Assembly: GCA_012064385.1 (NCBI GenBank)
Contig: QRDG01000141.1
Coordinates: forward strand, 62,001 to 126,000
Length of the DNA stretch: 64,000 nt
Direction of reading: 5' to 3'
Source: Puccinellia tenuiflora
Lineage: Eukaryota; Streptophyta; Magnoliopsida; Poales; Poaceae
The notes beneath the pieces were generated by a model. That model saw only the letters and a program-made list of their open reading frames with translations. It was not told the origin of the DNA and made no database searches. The first letter of the stretch is position 1; each line of letters opens with the position of its first letter. A program made the translations under genes and the position numbers. Of this stretch, positions 42,759 to 55,543 are shown piece by piece.

Positions 42759-45700
42759 ATGCTCCACACCACCGCCGCGATGCTCCCATCCACCTCCTCC
42801 CTCCGCTCCCTCCTCCGCCTCTCCCGCCGCATCCCTCTCCACCGCCCCCGCCCGGTTCCTAGCGCCCCGCTGCTCCTCTCGCACATCCGCCTCCTCTCCT
42901 CTTCCCCCCCTCGGCCCACCGGCGACGGACGGGCCACCTACGACCCTCTCAGCCCACTCGAGGCAACCTCTTCGGCCTCCGCCGCCGCCGCTTCCGACCC
43001 TGAGACCCCCGCCGACTCCGACGGCTCCTGGGGCGTGTTCGACCCCGTCGCGGGCCGCATCGTCATGCAGCCGCAGCCGTCCCCTCCCCCGTCCAGCTCC
43101 GAGGAGGAGGAGGAGGACGACGAAGAGGAGGTGAAGCGGAAGGGGAAATCGATTGGTTGGAAGGGCGAGAGTAGGTGGGCGGATGTGGCCACCGCGAGGA
43201 GGGCCGGGGGGAAGGCTGGCAAGGCGGCGAGGGCCACCTACGTCTGCGGCAACTGCGGGGACGGGTTCTCGCAGTGGTGGGGCACGTGCCGCAGCTGCCA
43301 GGCGGTGGGGACCCTGACCAAGTACCTCCATGGGGCTGACTCCGCCGACGCGGAGGGCTCGCACCACTCCGGCCGGTCGTGGATTCAGCAGAAGAGCAAG
43401 GAGATGGTGCCCAAGAGCCTCCGGGAAGTGACCAAGGGGTTTGACCAGGCCGGCTGGCGCATACCGCTGTAACATTTCTCACTCACAGTCCAAATTTGGG
43501 GGAAATGCTGGCTTGATTAGTTTTTCTTCTCTCAACTGGTGTGTGGATACATCGTGTTAAGATGTACAGTAATTAGCATTAGGATAGTAGTTTGTTCGAA
43601 ATGCAGTTACTTGGTAGCTCACTGAATATTTCCCCCATTATTAGCTGATGATGTATATGATTTCTTACTTGCAGTCCTGGGAACTTCGGAAATGAAATTG
43701 CTCGGGTGCTTGGAGGTGGCGTTGTTCCTGGTAAAACATCACTCTAACTTCCTGGTGAACCAAAGCTTTTTTAATTGCTTAGGATAAGCATATCGCATCA
43801 AATATGGTGTCAGTCAGATGACACTTCCAAAATTGGCCTCAGACTCATCTGTACCACATACTGAACATAGACGATGGAGCACAACCATGTGCTTATAAGC
43901 TCTCTATTTTAGTTTCATTGCCACATCCAGACTGTTATTGTCTTTCAATATTGCTTGATTTGGCTCAGAACTCGCATCTTCTGCCTACATGGTGTTCATT
44001 CTAAATGCTTGTTGTTCCTAAAGGCTCCTTTGATTGAAAAGTGTAGGAATAGGAAATGTATAGGATCAGAATGTCATGTCTAGTTGAATTCTATGGGAAA
44101 AGCAATTGTCTTTGATTGTGGTGAAGGAATTTTCCATGAGGTCCAACCTAATGTTTTTTTCCGATGAACTTTACACTACAAGATTCCTACGGGATTATTT
44201 CCTATAGGATATGATCCTTTGAATCAAATGGCCCTTGTAGGAAAAAATCCATAGGATCTCAATCCTATGAACCAAAGGAGCCCTGTTCTTTACCAGTTCC
44301 CATGCCAGAATAATTTTAAGTTTCTGATACCATTTTGGGTATTTTCTTGTTCTTAAGAAACTTCAGATATCTCTCCCAAAAAACATATCAACCGTTGATG
44401 TATATTTTTTTTTGGGGAAATATGAGTATTCAGTAGTTGCGTAAAGTTGTTGCACCCGGTTGCTCTAACCAAAACGCTGTCAGCATAAATGATGTGCACG
44501 TTTGGCACATCTCACAGGTTCTCGTCCAAGCCAGCCACAGCCTCCCCTTTCCTTCCTCCTGCACTCTCTACAATTCAGCCACAACCCCTCAACTGAATCC
44601 ACTCCCACATCCTTTTGAGTCCAGAACAGGTACCTGCACATTTGCATTCATACGGGAATGCAGATTAATGGTTCCTCTGTGTTTGCAAATGATGGCTACC
44701 ATTACATCTTGGGAACATAATGTAATTTTAAGTTTTAACTCATTTGTAGCAAATGACATTACCTATCTTAGTATCTTTTTCCATGGATCAGATGGAGTCT
44801 TTAGTTATTTTAACTCGTGGTTTTCGTCATCATGATTCAAATTAAATATAAGAACCAGGGACTGACAATTTATTACCAGAAGGATGGCGTACCTTCTCCT
44901 CATAAACCGTAACCTTCTATATTGTATTTAAGTTAATGCCTAACCAAAAATTTAAATACCTTACGGCAGGTACATTTGATTGTAGATCACCAAAGCAACT
45001 AATGAACAATTATTGTGAAACTCAAACAAAGGAGTTGCATACCATTTTTGTGCGACCTTAGGCACTAAGACACTTCCCATCTCGGACCATTACATTTTTT
45101 TGTTACATTGAGTGTTGGCCATGTTCTATAAAAAGTGCATCTGCTGCATTGCATGAAGCTTTTCTGTACTTCACGCATTCACGGCATCAATGCATTACCT
45201 ATTGTTTTTCATGGATTGCCATCACACTTGTAGTTTTGCAGGCTCTTTGGTTTTAGTAGGTGGGGATCCAGGTGTTGGCAAAAGTTCATTGATGTTACAG
45301 GTAAATGTACACATCTGGTCATTCATTGTTAATTTGGTATTGCCTATCCTTATCGTGTTATCAAACCATTAAGAGCACTGCATTCAGTTATCTACTTACA
45401 TGTTTGGAATTTTAAATCTACTTAGTTACTTTAAATTTTGAGTATTGGAGTTTGGGATTTTCTGCATCTAATTCCTTTGGAATTTAACAACGTTATTCTG
45501 TGTAGCTTGCTTCTATTGTATCTGATGGTTCCGAGGACCAAGGGTCTTCTCCTGTTGTATACGTGTCCGGTGAGGAGGTTTGTTATAGCCTTGTCCAATC
45601 TCCAGCATCTTCACCTTCTTAACTTCTTTGTTATCTTCTAGACAAAAACTCCATGCATTAATCCATGTAACACTTAGATATCCTTCCATCTTCGATATTT

Positions 45701-48700
45701 TCACATTTTTTGTTATTTTCTGGAACATTCTTTAATAAAAAAATGTAATTTTCTCTGCAGAGCATTGAGCAAATTGCAAATAGGGCTGACCGAATGAGTA
45801 TCAGGTCTAAAGATTTGTACCTATACTCTAGTACAGATATTGAGGTAACATTATTTGTCTGGCATCATTTATATCCTCATTTCCTTAGGTTCACCGACCT
45901 TCGTTGTAAGGAAACACAGGCATACTATGCCAGCTGTACTGTTGGAGTTTGGAGAACTGACAATATTTAATTTTATTAACTGAGCCAAGTGCGGCTGAAT
46001 GATTATGTTCTCGAGAGTGGTCGACCCTCCTTGTTCTCATCTGAGCTTTCATACCTCCTAATATGGCTACTGAGTTCTGATAGAGTAGGTACTTAATTTT
46101 ACTCCACACTCAGTTACTCATAGATCTGAAAGTTATCGTTGCATGGTTCCATTTTATGATCAAATAGTCTGTAATTCTGTATGTGTAGTCCAAATTTTCA
46201 CCAGGGAGCCAAAACAAACTGCTTAAGAACCATTTATTTAAATAGAGTCTGACAATGTTGGCTTTCTTGTAAAGCTGGCATGATGCCGGTAGTCTAAAGC
46301 TAGGCTTTTATAGACGATGGATTAGTAACTACCTAAAATCATAATGGAAGCAAGCAATACTACTAGTTGCAACTGAGATTTTTCATATTTGTGTTCTGAG
46401 AATATTTTGCCAGATAATCAACCAAATCAAAGAATTTATATCTTGCTGGCCCTCTTGAGAGAATTTTAGCAGACAGATCATAACTGATAAACTATTGATG
46501 TTTCCCTCACTTCTTGTTCCACAGGATATATTGGACAAAATCCAGCCATTATCTCCAAGGGCACTTATCGTTGATTCAATTCAGACAGTCTATCTAAGAG
46601 CGTTTGCTGGAAGTGCTGGGAATCAAGTGCAGGTGTTTCAACCAATACTTTCCAGATTATGTTGAGTCATGCTTTACATGTTTCTTAGTAAATTATATAA
46701 AGCATAGGTTCATGCCGGTGATATTTATATAAGTTTTTCCTATTATGTTAACTCTCCAAGTGTCCAACTAAACTAAACTGACATCATGAATACATACCAT
46801 GATAGCTGATCCTGGAGGAGAACTCGACTAGTTCTGTGGATTTTAGTATTGGATCTAGTAACAATTTAATTTGGTTGCTAGGGTACATATTGCACATAAA
46901 TTATTCTTTAACGTAAGCTCTGATGCTGAACGATAATGTGATTATTCTTACAAATGCTCATATTCATATCTCGCTTGCTGAAAAGATATCCTATTCTTGC
47001 GCCGAGCATAGGTGAAGGAATGCACATCTGCCTTGTTAAGTTTTGCGAAAATGACAAATATCCCTGTTTTCTTGGTAAGTTGCACACTGCGAGAAGTTCA
47101 TCTCATGTCCTGCACAAATGGGCAATTATGTTTCTTTGATTATGTTTTCTCTCTTTCTCTTTCGCTAGATTGGACATGTCACAAAAACTGGGGATATTGC
47201 TGGCCCTCGTATTCTAGAGCACATAGTGGATGTTGTTTTATATATGGAGGTTGGTAAAATACTGCTTCATAGCATGTTTTGCTTATAAAGTGGTATACTG
47301 GAGTTGGACTACTATTAGAATTTTAGCAGAACTTTACAGATTATACATGTGCATGCACCAGACTTTTACCGCTTCCTTGTAGTGCCTCCTTTTTTTGTTG
47401 AATGCTTGGGAATGTCATAAATATAATTGTTCGTAAAGGATCTTCGAATGTGCAATTCCTTGTAAACTATACACAGTAACAACTCACCCAAAAAAAACAG
47501 CAACAGGTTTTTTACTGTCTACCAAAAAACCGCCTCCGTCCACATTACTAACATGAGAAAGAATTGGTGATTTTTTCTTTAAAAAAGTCAAAATCATGAG
47601 TTGGCTGAAAGAAACTAACCACATACCAACAGGAGTTTTCCTCCCATGTTTCAGAGTTGACCTAGCACGAAAAATCACAAAAACTAACTTCCGTCTCATT
47701 GTCACTGGAACACAACTTGTTCTTCTACAATCTTGGCTCATCTATATGCATGTAAAATAGATAGGGATCCTCTGCAGCGGTGAAGAATATCAACGGAAAT
47801 ATCACAGTAAAATTTCTTCACTGATGCAGACTGTTTCTGAAATGGGAAATATTAGCCTAGACCTAATCTCCTTGTAAACCGTGGGGGATGAACAAGTAGA
47901 GATGACAGGGAGAGCCTCATTGTAACATCCGTACTTGTAATCTCCTCAGATATTGTTTTCCCCCTTTTCGCGATCATTGTTTGGCCCTGCAAGGGTTTTC
48001 CGCATTAAATCGATGTCTCCTATTCTTGGGATCATCTTCTGTGTGATGCACATTTCACTAAGAAAAAACATCAAGATTCTTCATCTTTTGTCATTGCCTT
48101 TATAGAATGTTCAAGGTCATATAGCCTTTTCAGAAATTTAATACTACTATTGTTTATCACTAAGGTAAAGAACATGTAAATTTCTGAAACCGTGCTATTT
48201 CTCTCTTTTTATGCAATTGCACATATTATATGTTGCAAACCTGACAAGCTTGGTGTTCTTCTTTCAGGGAGAGAGATGCTTATCTCATCGACTGTTACGG
48301 TCAGTGAAGAATCGTTTTGGTTCAACAGACGAGGTATACAGTATAACCTATGTTCCTGTCATTGTAATGCATTTCTTTAGTATTTAAAAAAAAACATCTG
48401 TCAGATTTACCTGTCCTGTTAGTTGTAAGATATTTGTTCCTTAGTTGCTTTTCAACCTCTGAGATGATATTCCAGTTCATGTGACTAATAATATTATAAC
48501 TACAGTAGAATATACCATGATTAGAGATTTTTTCCTGTGAAACTCCCCTGAGCCAAAAAGGTGTTGCTCTAGAAATGGTTCCTTCATGATTCTGAGTGGG
48601 TGCAATAGTTCTAGATAGAAAGTAGGGCTTTACTCATTTAGAGTTCCCCCCTTGTGGCTGTACCTGTATCATTCCAAAAACATTTTATCTGTTATCCGGT

Positions 48701-51700
48701 GGATTCACATTGAACTTCCTTCTTCAGTTTGATATCGTGGAAGATAAGTAAAATGGTTGCTTCCTGATTCTGAGTGGGTTAGTCTGAGTAAGAAACCCCT
48801 AATAGGGACCTGTCGAAATTGATTGTATTTCATATGATGACAATATAATATATAACACAATGTGGAAGGTTGCTGGGAGGAAAGTACATTAGTTTTCAGG
48901 CTTTTGGCCATTGATCATCTTGCGTATTCCAAATATTAAATAAATTTAAATGGTTGTCTTAAAGCTATTAAGGCTCTGTAGGACATTGTTGTGGCTTTTT
49001 GAAAGCACTTATATTTTCTAGTTCTGGATGTAGAGTTAATTAAATGCATCATTGTTTGAGACATGACAGCATCTTACTGGAATTAGCAAAGATCCATTCA
49101 ACCAACTAGGTTCCACTGCATAGCATATCAGTTGCAGACTGTTCCTAAAGTAAATGTATGCAACTCATACCTTTTTGTCAGCTCGGTGTATTTGAAATGT
49201 CAGAATCTGGTCTGCAAGCTGTTCTGAATCCTAGTGAGATGTTCTTAACTGAACATGTCTCTGATTCTGAAATAATGGCTGGGCTTGCTGTAGCTGTTGT
49301 TTTGGATGGATCCAGGACATTCGCTATTGAAGTTCAGGTACTACAGTTCCTCTTAGGCGCTCTACAAGATATACATGTTTTCTTGCACTGTGCCCTTTTT
49401 TGTTTTCTCTTTGCTTGCGGCTGTATGCATCCTAGCTATGCAGATGCCAAGCGTAAGCTCCTATGAATTGTATCAGCGTGACGCTAACTTGTAAGTTTAA
49501 TAAAGCACCCTTTATTGAAAATGAAAGGTAGTACAATCTACGTATGATAATCATTCTTGAGCCTGTGATTTAGTTTCCTTCCACTTCATATTGTTTCCTT
49601 GGTCTCTTAGCGCGGTATTGCATTTAGCTACTTTTTTTTTTAAAACGAAACTTGTCATTTACCAATAAAGTCCATTTCGTTGCAGTGAAGGTTCTTGTGT
49701 AAAATGTAGTTCCAGTAAGGGAACTTAAGAAATTAATGTGTTACCAACTAGACTCGCTGTTTTGGTAAAGATTGTTTCAGTCTGTTAAATAGGGCACATG
49801 ATACTGTGCTTAGTTCATAGCCTTTTTTCACTTCACTCTGCTGTGGGACCTTGTGGAGGACCATTCATAATCTTGGGCACTCTTGATATTGCAGCTGAGC
49901 TGAGACTTGAGACCATGGAATGTAAAAATAAATTACCTGTGGAACTTTCTTTTCCACTGTTTTGAATATACTTTCACATTTTAGACTTTTTTCTTGCACG
50001 TTTTAGACTGCAGTTGGAGAATCACGAGTCTTTATCTGTAAGATGCAATTTGTGTCTTTTTTCAGGCACTGTGTGTTCCTGGTTCTAGTACTCGAGGACA
50101 AGTTGTTGGCATACCGATAAGCAGAGCTGATGTGATAATATCAGTAAGTATTTAATCGTCCATAATACTTCCAACCAATAAAGCATTCTGCCCCACATAA
50201 GCACTGCCTATGATGTATATATCTTAAGTAAATTTATGGATATAAGATACAGACGGATGGACAGTATTAGTGTTGCAAGTTTATTCTCGCCCACTGGCCG
50301 CAGTATTTTAGTGTTAGAGCTGCACAAAAATACAAATAATGCCAACTGATCTCTTTTCTTAACCCTACAGGTTCTTATGAGACAAGCAGGTCTAAAACTT
50401 CAGGATAATGTAAGCTCCTGAAGCTTCTGTTTGCCTAGCTCTTTCTTGTTACATGCGAGGTTTCAGTGTTAATTCAGAGGCACAATCTGTAAGCTGGTGT
50501 CACGTGTAGGCTGGCTAGTTACTTGGTTGACCTTCCAACAGACGTAATTAACCAACTTGCACCAACGCTCCGTCAAGCCACATATCTCTCCTGATGTAGG
50601 GACATTGACACAAATGCTGGCATGCTCTAACATGTAGTATTAGGGGACTATTATGAAATGGATTGCATTGGCCTAACTGTGATAAGTTTTACTAACACTT
50701 TTGGCAGTGTGCCATGGTTTGGGTGTATTTTGACTATAAATCAATCATTTGGATGTTTTTTAGGCATTATCTTAGTGTGTTGTTGCCACCTTTGCTCCCA
50801 CATTCTGGTTCTGATACTATTTTCTGTCTACACTGCAGGTTATTTTTCTGAACGTGGTTAGTGGCTTCGACTTGACAGAGACTGCAGGAGATCTGGCCAT
50901 AGCAGCTTCAATTTGCAGCAGGTAATTTCTTTTGTGGTTTATGTTTAGGAGGTTACAACTTACAACTACTTGATATTATTTCAGTTAGTATAGGTACATA
51001 GTTCATGATGGAAATTTTCGTACATATTTCCATTTCTGTTTTCTAATTAACCAGCTTCTCCTCTTTGCAGTTTTTTGGAATTTCCTATCCCAAATGATAT
51101 TGCATTTATTGGAGAGATTGGCCTTGGTGGTGAACTTAGAACTGTAAGTTTATGTGTTTTTCTGCTTTGTGTGACCACTTATTTTCTGTGAATATTCTTC
51201 ATTAGTCTGGCGGCAGGAAATGGCTTTTGTTTGACAAGGGAAATGTGCATTCGGAAGGAAAGAAAGAAGATGTGAATCTTTTAACAGGATCACCTATGTT
51301 CTTTCCCCTATTCAGATGTTTTTCTGCTATTAATATTTGCTACGTAACAGTGCCTAGGAATCATACCTCGCCATTTTATGGAAGCAATCTCCTCAGCCAA
51401 TAAATATTACTACCGCCAGTAAATTTTGCAGAACCATGGATCAGGTTCACAAAGGATGTATGCATGAAAACGATGGAAGCAGCCTGCTTGCCTGGGGCCT
51501 GGGCACTTATTTTTACTTAGCTCCGCCACTGCCGCGTACTAGCCATGTCTTCCAACCACTACACAGCCCTGACCCAGATAACAACTTAGCTATCATTTTT
51601 TTCTTATTTTTCAAACAATTTTATGATACGATAAAATGCTGTTAAACAATCTGAAACACCAAGCTGCCAGGTAACTATTTATTGCCTTATAGGCTTTTCC

Positions 51701-53534
51701 TAGTTAGGTAAATGCATGCTATATTTCTAACCTTTTTGCTATCCATGATTTTACTTTTCACATATGGATTTCATACATGGCACAAGTGCAAATAACGCCA
51801 TATAAATCAATAAAATCTTTCAGGTCGGCAATTCATACCATAAATTTATTTAAATGAATGTTGGTTTGTAAAATGTAAATGCAAGATAAAACAATATGAC
51901 TGTCATCATTTTGGATTTTTGCTAGATAACTTAAACGATTATTCTCTAGATACATCACAAGTAAATGCTAGTGGACTTCTGACCACCCAGCTTACACTAA
52001 TGTCGCTAGGAGTGTCAACTGTCAAGTGGTCACGCACAAATGAGGAACTCAGACTTTTGAAAGAATAATATGCAATGTTTGTAGAAAACAATAATGTGCA
52101 CTAGTTCTTATCACTTTAGCCAGGCTTGAGAACCATAGTTGGCATGCATTACTACTGGAAGTACCCCATATGATTCAGCAGCACCCTATCAGTAGCTGGC
52201 ACCACATGGTTATCCACATGCCAACTATGGGGAAATCATATGGGGTACTTCCAGCTTAATTGTTCCTCTTTCTTTGTACTTCACACCACATGCTCCAATT
52301 TCGACAGAAATACGAGTAGTAGATATCACAAGGAAATGGGCATTTGTCTTACCCTGTGTTTGGATGTCGGAATTGGGCCTCGGAATTGCCTGTTTGGAAT
52401 CTCTGGACCGAATTCCGTTGTTTGGACTGGCTTAGGAATTGGACCGTGGAAACGCGACCCAATTCCATGCCCGCCCGCGGCCTGTGTTAAGTGGCATCGT
52501 TCATTTCCGAGCTCCACAGCTCGGAAATGCTCGGAAACACAGCCCGCGTACCGCTTCGTCTCCGTGTCCCCTCCACGCCCCCTCTCCGCATCCGTCGCCG
52601 CCGTCTCCCCCTCCCATGGCGTCGCCGTCTCCGCGTCCCCTCCACGCCCCCTCTCCGCATCCGTCGCCGCCGTCTCCCCCTCCCATGGCGCTCCCTCTCC
52701 GCGTCCCCTCCACGCCCCCGCCCTGACCCCTGCAAACCCTAGATGGGAGAACGGCGGCCACCTGAGGCAGGGGAAGCGGCCGCGGCCGCGGTATGGGGTG
52801 CGACGGCGGCTCCCCGGCCCTCCCAAGCTTTCCTCTCCCCCTCCCTTCTCTTTCCCTTCTCTCCCTCCACCCGCCGCTGCTCCGGCCGCCTCGAAACGCC
52901 GCCACGCCCAACCCTAAATCGACCGGCGGTGGCTCCCTGGCGGGGATGTCCATGGGACGGCTCCCCGGCGGCTCCCTGGCGGCCTCGGCGGGCGCTCCCT
53001 GGCGGCAGCGGGGAGGTCCATGGCGGCAGCTCCCTGCCCTCCTCATCCCCTTCTCACTTTCAATTCCATGTGACATCCAAACATGATTTGGAATTGGGGC
53101 TGCCCTGTGATTCCATAGAACAGATTCTATACACATCCAAACAACGGAATTGAAAATGAGGCCATTTCCTTTCCAATGGATTTGGAATTTTCAGGGCAAT
53201 TCAATTCCGAGCTAACTTTCCGACATCCAAACACAGGGTTATCCAATTTTATTCTGTCAGGATTTATTTATTATTCTTGCCTGATGTCTTGAAGCTAAAG
53301 GATTTTTGACCTATTCTAACTGCAATTTGTTGCATTAATGTTTCTTTTGTTCTCCTCTTTAAGGTGCCAAGAATGGACAAGCGGGTGATGGCTATTGCGA
53401 AGTTGGGATACAGGAAATGTGTGGTTCCTAAGACTTCAGAGAAGCTGCTGAAACCTCTCAATCTTGGGATCCAGATCTTGCCCTGCAGCAACCTGAAGGA
53501 GTTCATAAACACCGTGTTCAGGCCAGAAGGATGA
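42759..53534 (+). CDS. RADA: RadA-like organellar DNA recombination ATPase, 15 exons, 632 aa
   Basis: Bacterial-type RadA/Sms; plant homologues act in mitochondria and plastids, promoting branch migration in recombination. Exons: 42759-43468, 43675-43730, 45242-45300, 45506-45577, 45761-45844, 46525-46632, 47012-47074, 47169-47249, 48268-48333, 49182-49337, 50066-50143, 50371-50409, 50839-50921, 51071-51143, 53364-53534. All introns are GT-AG and phases agree; the total is 1,899 nt. The N-terminus is Ser/Arg/Leu-rich without acidic residues to about 50, like a transit peptide. C4 zinc finger: C163, C166, C177, C180. Walker A: GGDPGVGKSS (262-271). Walker B: ALIVDSIQ (339-346). RadA motif KNRFG: 425-429. 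Exons 10-15 form the Lon-like C-terminal domain. ATGs at 42759 and 42780 are both plausible; an in-frame ATG at 42582 would add 59 aa. Confidence 0.95.
44022..44283. mobile_element. MITE in RadA intron 2, 262 bp
   Basis: Ends (A/G)GGCTCCTTTG... and ...CAAAGGAGCCC are inverted repeats, and the interior repeats the TATAGGAT/ATCCTATA theme on both sides. Flanks TGTTCCTAA (44013-44021) and TGTTCTTTA (44284-44292) could be a 9-bp duplication with two changes, which would fit a Mutator-like or related family. Superfamily uncertain. Confidence 0.6.
52133..52254. repeat. Interleaved inverted repeats in RadA intron 14
   Basis: Two perfect inverted repeats overlap in the order A-B-A'-B'. A is 52133-52146 (14 bp) with A' at 52217-52230; B is 52155-52175 (21 bp) with B' at 52234-52254. 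All arms were checked base by base. Such an order cannot fold as one hairpin. Confidence 0.9.
52352..53238. mobile_element. Harbinger-type MITE in RadA intron 14, 887 bp
   Basis: Ends start CCCTGTGTTTGGATGTCGGAA and close with the complement (one to two changes), flanked by TTA on both sides (52349-52351, 53239-53241). The TTA/TAA target fits PIF/Harbinger. Subterminal regions mirror each other with AATTCC-rich words. The core is very GC-rich and contains a tandem repeat of a 68-69-bp unit at about 52562-52715. No transposase. It lies 126 bp before the last RadA exon. Confidence 0.88.
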
Positions 53535-53971
53535 CGTCCCATCCTGCAGGGTGCTCTGCTTGCAATTTAGCTGGCTGACTGTAGCGTGCGTAGGTCCATT
53601 TGTCAATATCTCGGATTTTCCGGTTGATGTGGAGGCGTCGTTTTGGCTCATAGGCCAATTTAACTTACTACAACTTCTCACGATGAGAGCCCTTTTGTGC
53701 CCGTCCCTTTTGCTAGAAATCAAGGTTGAGCACGAATTTTTGCAGAGTTGGATTGCATTTTTTGTAATACTGTATATGATTGCATTCACGGTGATCACAA
53801 GATGCATGATCTTGCTGGGAAACAGCAACTTGCTGGCCTACTTTGATTAGGACTGTTTCACCAGTGAGATGGTCAAGTATCCGCTGAAGGGATGGTCAGA
53901 AGATCAATCTACATTGCAATGAAAAAAATTAATAGATACTATAATACAGAGTGAGTGGAAATAAATAAGGA
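53535..53971. other. RadA 3' flank
   Basis: Likely 3' UTR of RadA and short intergenic sequence. The open frame 53551-53850 has no recognisable domain. Confidence 0.45.
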
Positions 53972-53981
53972 TCTGCTTGCG

Positions 53982-54405
53982 GAAAGTGCAAATGGAGCCC
54001 GAGCTCCATGGAGCTCGGGTCTCCAAAAAAAATTTTCGAATCCGCAAATTTTTGTTTCAAAAAATTATGAAAAAAAATCATAGTGGTGGAGAATATTGTG
54101 ATCCATCAATGTGGAAATTTTTAACCACAAACTTGTTATATTTTGATCTGTGTAAAAAAGAGAAATCTGATCAGATTTCAAAATTTTAAGACTGTGTACT
54201 GTTCACCGATTCAGATCTGCAAATTTCTCTTTTTTATCTAGAACAGAATACAATGAATTTCTAATTAAAAATTTTCACAGTGGTGAATGATAATATTATG
54301 TACAACCATAATTTTTTTTAGAATTTTTTGAAACAAAAATTTGCGGTTTTAATTTTTTTTGAAAACCAAGCTCCATGAGCTCGGCCTCCAAAACGCTGCA
54401 CTGGC
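53982..54405. mobile_element. Mutator-type MITE, 424 bp, with long hairpin structure
   Basis: A perfect 10-bp target duplication TCTGCTTGCG flanks it (53972-53981, 54406-54415). Ends start GAAAGTGCAAATGGAGCCC on the left and, in complement, GCCAGTGCAGCGTTTTGGAGG on the right, both leading into CGAGCTC-ATGGAGC. The inner halves are imperfect inverted copies of one another. TSD length points to the Mutator superfamily; no coding capacity. Confidence 0.85.
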
Positions 54406-54415
54406 TCTGCTTGCG

Positions 54416-55543
54416 CCGAGGGAGTATCTACGTGTCATCCTGCCAAAAACTCGAGTAGTTTGAACAGCCAAAATTTCGGATAGCCTTTAATGATTTTCCC
54501 CTGGCTTGATTCAGTTTTTTACATCTGAATCCCAACTAAAGCTTTCGATTTGAATTTGTAGGGCCTTGCCCTCTCCGAAGAGAGGGAGCCCTTCCAGAAA
54601 TTCTCAGTGACCCGTGAGGGCCAAAGAGGGGGTTTGGAAATAGTTTTCAACCAGCAATTGACGCGCCTCGGTATAACCTCACTAGCTGCGTCATTGCCCC
54701 AAGCGCAAAGATGCCTTTCATCGTCCGCCCACCACCCCTTCTTATACACACCTCCCTCCCTGCCGCCTCGCTCCGCTACCGAGGTGGGACTAATCAGATT
54801 AGTTGACCAGCAACTAACCAACCGACTGGCATTCTTATACCACTTGGACGCGCACCCGCGTGTGGGCCGTTTCTCCGCTCACGTTTCTTTCTTTGTATAC
54901 TGGACGGAGGGAGTCTCGGCCCAATTACGAGATTGTTATGAGGCGCTCGACTATTTATGGCAGATTACATTCAAACCCATTACCGAGATAGCATTTTCCA
55001 GTAGTAGTGGTACAACCCATGCAGTGTATCTTTGGTTCAAATTTCAAGAATTCCATTTGAAGATATGCACTCCCTCCGTTCACGTGTATTAGTCATCGGA
55101 TTTGTCACATACTCAAGGGAATTCTGATCAGATGATTAACAGGTACAAATGGTGTACTTTCATGAACGGAGAGTATTTGTGATGAGGTTAAGACAACCAA
55201 ATGGAAAGGAGAAGTACTCCATTATCATGTGACTTTCATGAACACAACCGGACGGCATAACACTAACATAGCCTAGATTAAACATAATCAATGCATTGTT
55301 TTTATTCACAAGCTGGATATCTGAAACCGTCCAAAGTTGGACTGGTTTTGTCCACACGTCCTTCAGCCAACTCTGCTAAAGGAAATATTTATTCAGCACA
55401 GGAATTTGGAGTGGAAAAACCAAAGGATGACTTTGCCAAAACTAACAAATACTGCTAGTGAGTACTAAACCATCTGCACATAGCCGTCAGTAGCCGTGGT
55501 CATCTCACTTCACACAATTAGTTGGAATGGTGCAACTTTATCT
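54416..55543. other. Intergenic between convergent RadA and PFK
   Basis: No gene. At 55070-55173 a 104-bp Stowaway-like unit has CTCCCTCCGTTC at the left and GAACGGAGAG at the right (TA on the right side only, CA on the left). The remaining sequence is unassigned; the part next to 55544 would hold the PFK 3' UTR. Confidence 0.5.

Noticed and set aside
42522..43475. 317-codon minus-strand frame over RadA exon 1
   Set aside because: Shadow of a GC-rich exon; the plus strand encodes the zinc finger and splices correctly.
52240..53153. 225- and 211-codon frames in RadA intron 14
   Set aside because: They are inside the GC-rich Harbinger MITE, are low complexity, and reflect the 68-69-bp repeat.
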